A stretch of DNA of 64,000 bases from Methanomicrobiales archaeon (GTDB lineage: Archaea; Halobacteriota; Methanomicrobia; Methanomicrobiales; JACTUA01): positions 1 to 64,000 of the forward strand of contig JACTUA010000005.1 in the NCBI GenBank assembly GCA_015660865.1, in the 5' to 3' direction. The position numbers were made by a program, and so were the translations under genes. Shown here piece by piece: positions 59,883 to 64,000 of this stretch. The notes beneath the pieces are model-generated. The model was not told where the DNA came from, did not search any database, and saw nothing but the letters and a program-made list of their open reading frames with translations. Position 1 is the first letter of the stretch. Each line of letters begins with the position of its first letter.

Positions 59883-61226
59883 CCCGAAGAGGGTGGACTG
59901 ACCGCCGGGCCCCTTCGCCCCGGGGCTCTTCGGCCGGGGCTTCTCCTCCCCCGCCTCCTTCTTCTCCCTCTCCACCTTCTGCTCTTCTTCCATCTTCTCC
60001 TGCCGTTCGGCCGCTTCAACGACCTCCTGGGCCCTCTCCCTGTCATGGATGAGCATGGTGAGTTCCTCCGCGTTCAGCGAGAGGTCCCTTTCGTGGGCGA
60101 CGGGGTTTGCTTCGACGAGAAGGGAGAGGAGGGTGAGGTGATCCTCCCGGAGGACCTCCTGGGGGATGTGAGCTCTCTCCCCGATCTTCCGGAGGAGGGA
60201 TTCCCGCACCGCCCTCTGCCGCCGGTGACCGGAGATCCTCCGCCACCGTGCAGGTGGCATGAGCCTGGCCCTGATCCCCCGGCCACCGGCTGCAAGCGAC
60301 GAACCGAGGAGCATAACCGCATTCGCGTACCTCCAGAGGGAGTAATATTGCCGCCTGAGCGTGAGGCCCAGGTACTCATCGGCCCGCGAGACCCACCGGT
60401 AGGCCAGTGCCAGGGATCCGGGATCCGGAAGGTGTATGAGGTTCCCCTCGATCCACTGGAGCACGGTATCCGGGGGTTCGTCCGCGGCCTGGGCCTCGGC
60501 GAGGAGGGCAGCATCCTCCCGCCCTTTGAAGAGGGAGAGGATCAGGTCGAAGATGGAGGCCCGGTCATCCTTTGGCGACGAGACGACATCCCCCTCGGCC
60601 ACACGGTCCCTCCCGCTGGACGCCCCGTGGAGCATGTTGATGGAGGCCCGGAGATCGCCCCCTCCACGTTCGGCGATACGGGCGAGGGCGGCCTCAGAGC
60701 AGGCGAGAGCCTCGTTTGCGCAGATGAACTTCAGCCTGGGGACGATGGACCTCGCCTGGATCGCCCTGAAGAGGACGGGTTCGCACTTTGCCCGGACTTC
60801 TGACGGTATGCCGTACAGGTCATTTGCGATCAGGATGATGGGCTGTAAGGAGATGCGGATCACCTCGAGGATCTCCCTCGCCCCGCCCCGGTCTGCGGTC
60901 CCGTGGAGGTTGTCCGCCTCGTCGAAGACTATGAGTTTCCTTCCTGCCCCGGAGAGGCTTTGCGTGACGCTCGCCACTCCCGCAACCCGCCCGATGGCAT
61001 CCTTGGTCCGCTGGTCGCTCGCGTTCAGCTCGATGATCTCCCAGCCCATATCAGAGGCGAGGGCATGGGCGGACGAGGTCTTCCCGATCCCGGGCTTCCC
61101 GTAGAGGAGGAGGGGCTTTCTTCCCGGGCTCCATGACCGGGCCCAGTCGTACATGGCCTTTACCGCGGGCCCGTTCCCGACGAGATCGGCGAGCCTCAGG
61201 GGCCGGTACTTCTCTGCCCAGTCCAT
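59874..61226 (-). CDS. rfcL: Replication factor C large subunit
   Basis: A 450-aa RfcL, which with RfcS loads the PCNA clamp. AAA+ motifs: Walker A LLLYGKPGIGKTSSAHALA, Walker B KLIVFDEADNLHG, sensor 1 PIILIANDLYG. The collar domain follows, then a Lys/Glu-rich segment and a C-terminal PCNA-interacting peptide QSTLFGG at the very end. The start MDWAEKYRPLRLADLVGN is the family start. Confidence 0.95.
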   Translation of the reverse strand: MDWAEKYRPLRLADLVGNGPAVKAMYDWARSWSPGRKPLLLYGKPGIGKTSSAHALASDMGWEIIELNASDQRTKDAIGRVAGVASVTQSLSGAGRKLIVFDEADNLHGTADRGGAREILEVIRISLQPIILIANDLYGIPSEVRAKCEPVLFRAIQARSIVPRLKFICANEALACSEAALARIAERGGGDLRASINMLHGASSGRDRVAEGDVVSSPKDDRASIFDLILSLFKGREDAALLAEAQAADEPPDTVLQWIEGNLIHLPDPGSLALAYRWVSRADEYLGLTLRRQYYSLWRYANAVMLLGSSLAAGGRGIRARLMPPARWRRISGHRRQRAVRESLLRKIGERAHIPQEVLREDHLTLLSLLVEANPVAHERDLSLNAEELTMLIHDRERAQEVVEAAERQEKMEEEQKVEREKKEAGEEKPRPKSPGAKGPGGQSTLFGGP

Positions 61227-61297
61227 ACCCCATCATCGGTCAGAAATGAAATAAATTATCTCTTATGAAGACCGAGATACCTTGACAGGAACGGGCG

Positions 61298-62311
61298 ATG
61301 GAAGAGAAGAGCTGCTCCATAGACTCGGTGAAAAAGGCGGTGCGCGAGTACGAGGGGGTGACCCGGAAGCACGGCATCGGGGAGATGATCAAGGCCCTTC
61401 GGATCGACGCCCCCGATGTCATCGCCTCCTTCGGCGAGGATGCCGCGGTGATCCGGCACAACGACCAGGCCCTCCTCCTTGCCGCCGACGGTATCTGGAG
61501 CAAGCTCATGGAGGCGGATCCCGAATGGGCAGGGTACTGCTCGGTCCTCGTGAACATCCATGACATCGCCGCGATGGGGGGGCGGCCCATCGCCCTCGTG
61601 GATGTCCTCTCCCTCTCCGACGAGAAGATCCGGGACCATGTGACGGCCGGCATGCTCTCGGCCTGCTCGCAGTTCAATGTCCCCATCGTCGGGGGCCACC
61701 TCCACCCGGACACCCCTTACAGCGTGATCGACGTGGCCATCCTCGGGATTGCCCGCCTTGACTCGGTCATCTTCTCCCATACGGCACAGAGCGGGGACGC
61801 GGTCATCGCTGCCATCGATCTGGACGGGAGAGTCCACCCATCATGCGCCCTCAACTGGGACTCGGTGACCATGAAGACACCCACCCAGGTCCGGGCCCAG
61901 ATCCAGATGCTCCAGACCCTCGGCGAGGCACACCTGGTCACCGCAGGAAAGGACATCAGCAACCCGGGGGTCATCGGGACCCTGGGAATGCTCCTCGAGA
62001 TGAGCGAGAAGGGGGCTGTCATCGAGCTGGATGCCATCCCGAAGCCGGACCTGAAAGCCCATGGCATCAGCTTCGAGCAGTGGGTCAGGATGTACCCCGG
62101 CATGGGCTTTGTCCTGACCGCGAACAAGAAACACGTGGACGAGATCTGCCGGAGGTTCGCATCGGTGGGGATGGCCGCACGCCCCATCGGCCACCTGAAC
62201 GGGGACCGGAACCTCTGCATCGAGTACGGAGGGGAGCAGGCCTCGGTCTTTGACCTGAAGAAGGAGAGCGTGATGGGGATCGTCACGAACCCCTGCGGGC
62301 TCGATCTATGA
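61298..62311 (+). CDS. Methanogenesis marker protein 2 (AIR synthase/PurM-like)
   Basis: A 337-aa PurM-fold protein found essentially in all methanogens (methanogenesis marker 2). FGEDAAVIRHNDQALLLAAD is the ATP-binding Gly/Asp loop of the AIR-synthase superfamily. VNIHDIAAMGGRPIALVDVL and GGHLHPDTPYSVIDVAIL are further family blocks. By fold it should bind ATP and perhaps activate a carbonyl or amide, but its substrate is unknown; a role in making or maturing a methanogenesis cofactor or enzyme is inferred. It overlaps mtxX by four bases. Confidence 0.9.
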   Translation: MEEKSCSIDSVKKAVREYEGVTRKHGIGEMIKALRIDAPDVIASFGEDAAVIRHNDQALLLAADGIWSKLMEADPEWAGYCSVLVNIHDIAAMGGRPIALVDVLSLSDEKIRDHVTAGMLSACSQFNVPIVGGHLHPDTPYSVIDVAILGIARLDSVIFSHTAQSGDAVIAAIDLDGRVHPSCALNWDSVTMKTPTQVRAQIQMLQTLGEAHLVTAGKDISNPGVIGTLGMLLEMSEKGAVIELDAIPKPDLKAHGISFEQWVRMYPGMGFVLTANKKHVDEICRRFASVGMAARPIGHLNGDRNLCIEYGGEQASVFDLKKESVMGIVTNPCGLDL

Positions 62312-63051
62312 GGATCGGGATAGGAGCCGGCCCTGATATCCGAAAGGTCCTCTCTTCCGCGGCCGGAGCAGGATCGGGCATCCAGGTTTTCTGTTATACG
62401 AGCAGGGAGTATTCCAAGGACATCCAGGATACCTGTCTCAGGCTGAGCGACCATCCCGGGGAATCCATGATCAGGGCACTCATGGATGGCGAGATCGATG
62501 CAGCGGTGCGCGGCTCCCTCCCCACGTCCTCCACTCTCAGGGCGCTGAAGGATGCTACCGGCGTAGACCATCTGCTTCGGATCGCCATCCTCTCGACCCC
62601 GAAAGGGAAAATGTTCCTCCTGGCCCCTGTAGGGGTGGACGAGGGGTGGACGGTTGCCGAGAAGGTGGAGCTCGTGGAGAGAGGAAGGGATCTCGCAGCC
62701 CGGTTCGGTCTTCCCGGGGATGTGGCAGTCCTCTCCGGCGGGCGTCTCGGGGACGTAGGACGGCACCCCGCGGTCGACCGCACCCTCGCCGACGCCGAGC
62801 TCGTCGCCCGCCTCTCGGGCGCCACCCATCGCGAGATCCTCATCGAGGACGCCATCCGGACGGCAGGAATGATCCTCGCCCCGGACGGGATCTCAGGGAA
62901 CCTCATCTTCCGCACCCTCGTCCACCTCGGGGAAGGGAGAGCCCACGGGGCCCCGGTCGTAAATATCGACAGAATCTTTGTTGATACCTCGCGCGCTTCC
63001 CCGGATTACTCAAATGCTCTTATTACCGCTTCCCGGCTCGTAAAAATGTAA
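62308..63051 (+). CDS. mtxX: Methanogenesis marker protein 4 / MtxX
   Basis: A 247-aa protein related to phosphotransacetylases, named MtxX because it often lies beside mtr genes. MDGEIDAAVRGSLPTSSTLR, SGGRLGDVGRHPAVDRTLAD and VNIDRIFVDTSRASPDYSNA are the visible conserved blocks. Catalytic activity has not been shown. The ATGA overlap with marker protein 2 indicates one transcript and likely a linked function. Confidence 0.9.
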   Translation: MRIGIGAGPDIRKVLSSAAGAGSGIQVFCYTSREYSKDIQDTCLRLSDHPGESMIRALMDGEIDAAVRGSLPTSSTLRALKDATGVDHLLRIAILSTPKGKMFLLAPVGVDEGWTVAEKVELVERGRDLAARFGLPGDVAVLSGGRLGDVGRHPAVDRTLADAELVARLSGATHREILIEDAIRTAGMILAPDGISGNLIFRTLVHLGEGRAHGAPVVNIDRIFVDTSRASPDYSNALITASRLVKM

Positions 63052-63241
63052 GAATCCTTTAAAATGAGTTATTTTGGGAAATGCCTGAATATATCCGTTT
63101 TTCAACCAACCCGTATTTCGTCTCCGTCCGTCGATAGAGGGGATTTGGTGGCTCCTTCGAGATAAGAAATCCTGATTTTTTGAGCAAATGGAAAGAAAAG
63201 TTTAAATATTGACTGATATAGTAATTTGTGGGTGAAATTGA

Positions 63242-63445
63242 ATGGCTGATTTACCAATTGCAGCAGTGGTTCGGATTGCCAAGAAGAACGGGGCCGAGCG
63301 GGTCGGAAGCGATGCAGCGGCAGCTCTTGTCGGCAAGGCCGAGGCCTATATCGCGAACCTGACGAAGGAGGCAAACCGCCTCGCCCAGCACGCAGGAAGG
63401 AAGACCATCAAGGAAGAGGATGTTGATCTCGCGGCAAAGTCCTGA
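63242..63445 (+). CDS. Archaeal histone
   Basis: A 67-aa single histone fold. ADLPIAAVVRIAKKNGAERV, then GSDAAAALVGKAEAYIANLT and HAGRKTIKEEDVDLAAK match archaeal histones such as HMf, including the helix 3 end. It dimerises and wraps DNA. TATA-like TTTAAATATT (63199-63208) and a GGGTGA SD about seven bases ahead of the ATG point to a single-gene unit. A five-T run follows the stop. Confidence 0.96.
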   Translation: MADLPIAAVVRIAKKNGAERVGSDAAAALVGKAEAYIANLTKEANRLAQHAGRKTIKEEDVDLAAKS

Positions 63446-63538
63446 ATCAACCCTTTTTCCATCCTGAATCCCGTCTTTCCTGTCTCTTCTATCAACAGAT
63501 CCTGATTTGATCCCGATCCCGATCCCGAAGGACTCCCT

Positions 63539-64000
63539 CTAGAACACGCCTTTTGTGCTCGGGACACCCCTCTCGCCCGGTACAACTGCCACGGCCTCGC
63601 CAAGGGCTCTCCCGAAGGCCTTGAAGACAGCCTCGCACCGGTGGTGATCGGACCTCCCTGAAAAGGTGATGTGGGCGGTGATGCCCCCGTTTGTGCAGAG
63701 GCTCGCGAAGAAGTGCTCGAAGAGATCGGTGGGGATGGTCCCGAGGACCGGCGACCCGAAGGATCCGGTGAAGACAAGGTACCCCCTCCCCCCGCAGTCG
63801 ATGGAGGCCTGGGCGAGGGATTCGTCCATGGGGACGGAGGCGAAGCCGAAACGGCCGATCCCCTCCCCCCCGCCGATGGCCTTCCTGATGGCCTGCCCGA
63901 GGACAATTCCCGTATCCTCCACCAGGTGGTGGGGATCCACGTCGAGATCCCCCGATGCGCTGCACGCAAGATCGAACCTCCCGTGGCGCGCGAATGCCCC
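63539..64000 (-). CDS. hisB: Imidazoleglycerol-phosphate dehydratase (5' part beyond window)
   Basis: At least 153 residues of HisB, the histidine-synthesis enzyme that dehydrates imidazoleglycerol phosphate. The frame continues past base 64000, so the N-terminal ~40 residues are missing. [20 protein letters not shown] and [16 protein letters not shown] are the two manganese-binding His clusters, and the protein ends in VPSTKGVF, the family's usual C-terminus. It is convergent with the histone gene. Confidence 0.95.
   Translation of the reverse strand, partial: GAFARHGRFDLACSASGDLDVDPHHLVEDTGIVLGQAIRKAIGGGEGIGRFGFASVPMDESLAQASIDCGGRGYLVFTGSFGSPVLGTIPTDLFEHFFASLCTNGGITAHITFSGRSDHHRCEAVFKAFGRALGEAVAVVPGERGVPSTKGVF

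Overview
The window comes from a methanogenic euryarchaeon, most likely of the order Methanomicrobiales. Pointers are the Mtr complex genes, F420-dependent Mtd and Mer, a Tfx-type regulator, methanogenesis marker proteins, an archaeal histone, NrpR, archaeal AMP phosphorylase and an S-layer protein with a DUF3821-like N-terminus and a PGF-CTERM tail. The coding DNA is GC-rich and tightly packed. Genes often overlap by 4 bases (ATGA) and carry good Shine-Dalgarno (SD) sites, while promoters sit in short AT-rich gaps. The genus cannot be fixed from sequence alone.

Layout. 1-1437: end of the mtr operon (an MtrA-like end running in frame into an MtrG-like end, then mtrH). 1578-4474: an iron-sulfur flavoprotein and a sensor kinase. 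4472-4699: four 59-bp tandem repeats filling a convergent junction. 4697-20587 (minus): the S10/spc-type ribosomal protein operon from L3 to L15, then secY, adkA, an EMC3/Oxa1-like insertase and cmk. A 1.5-kb stretch with inverted-repeat elements and two small membrane genes separates secY from adkA. 20588-21136: a long, hairpin-rich leader of that operon. 21193-25019: tfx, mtd, a GalT-like gene and mer. 25379-27244: a divergent FtsZ/tubulin-like protein. 27396-44447: a surface block of three very large secreted von Willebrand factor A proteins and the S-layer protein, interleaved with nrpR, a dCTP-deaminase-like gene, an intron-containing tRNA-Arg and AMP phosphorylase. 44875-64000: mixed housekeeping genes (thymidylate synthase, fibrillarin and Nop5, hemD, Cbf5, iorAB with a DNA methyltransferase, NAD synthesis genes, a HEAT protein, archaemetzincin, the replication factor C large subunit, mmp2 and mtxX, histone, hisB) with tRNAs Gln, Ser and Ile.

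How the genes connect. Mtr, Mer and Mtd catalyse successive C1 steps on tetrahydromethanopterin. Mmp2 and MtxX are conserved accessory methanogenesis proteins. The ribosomal operon couples ribosome assembly (plus the RNase P subunit Rnp1) to membrane insertion (SecY and the EMC3-like protein) and nucleotide kinases. IorAB links aromatic amino acids to ferredoxin. NadX and NadC serve NAD synthesis.

Most interesting beyond standard annotation: the structured leader before L3; the FtsZ-like protein with a degenerate GTPase core and a repeated tail motif; the three surface proteins with a shared short C-terminal tail and no visible membrane anchor; a dispersed family of inverted-repeat elements; hairpin arrays filling two convergent junctions; and two tRNA genes that overlap protein-coding frames.
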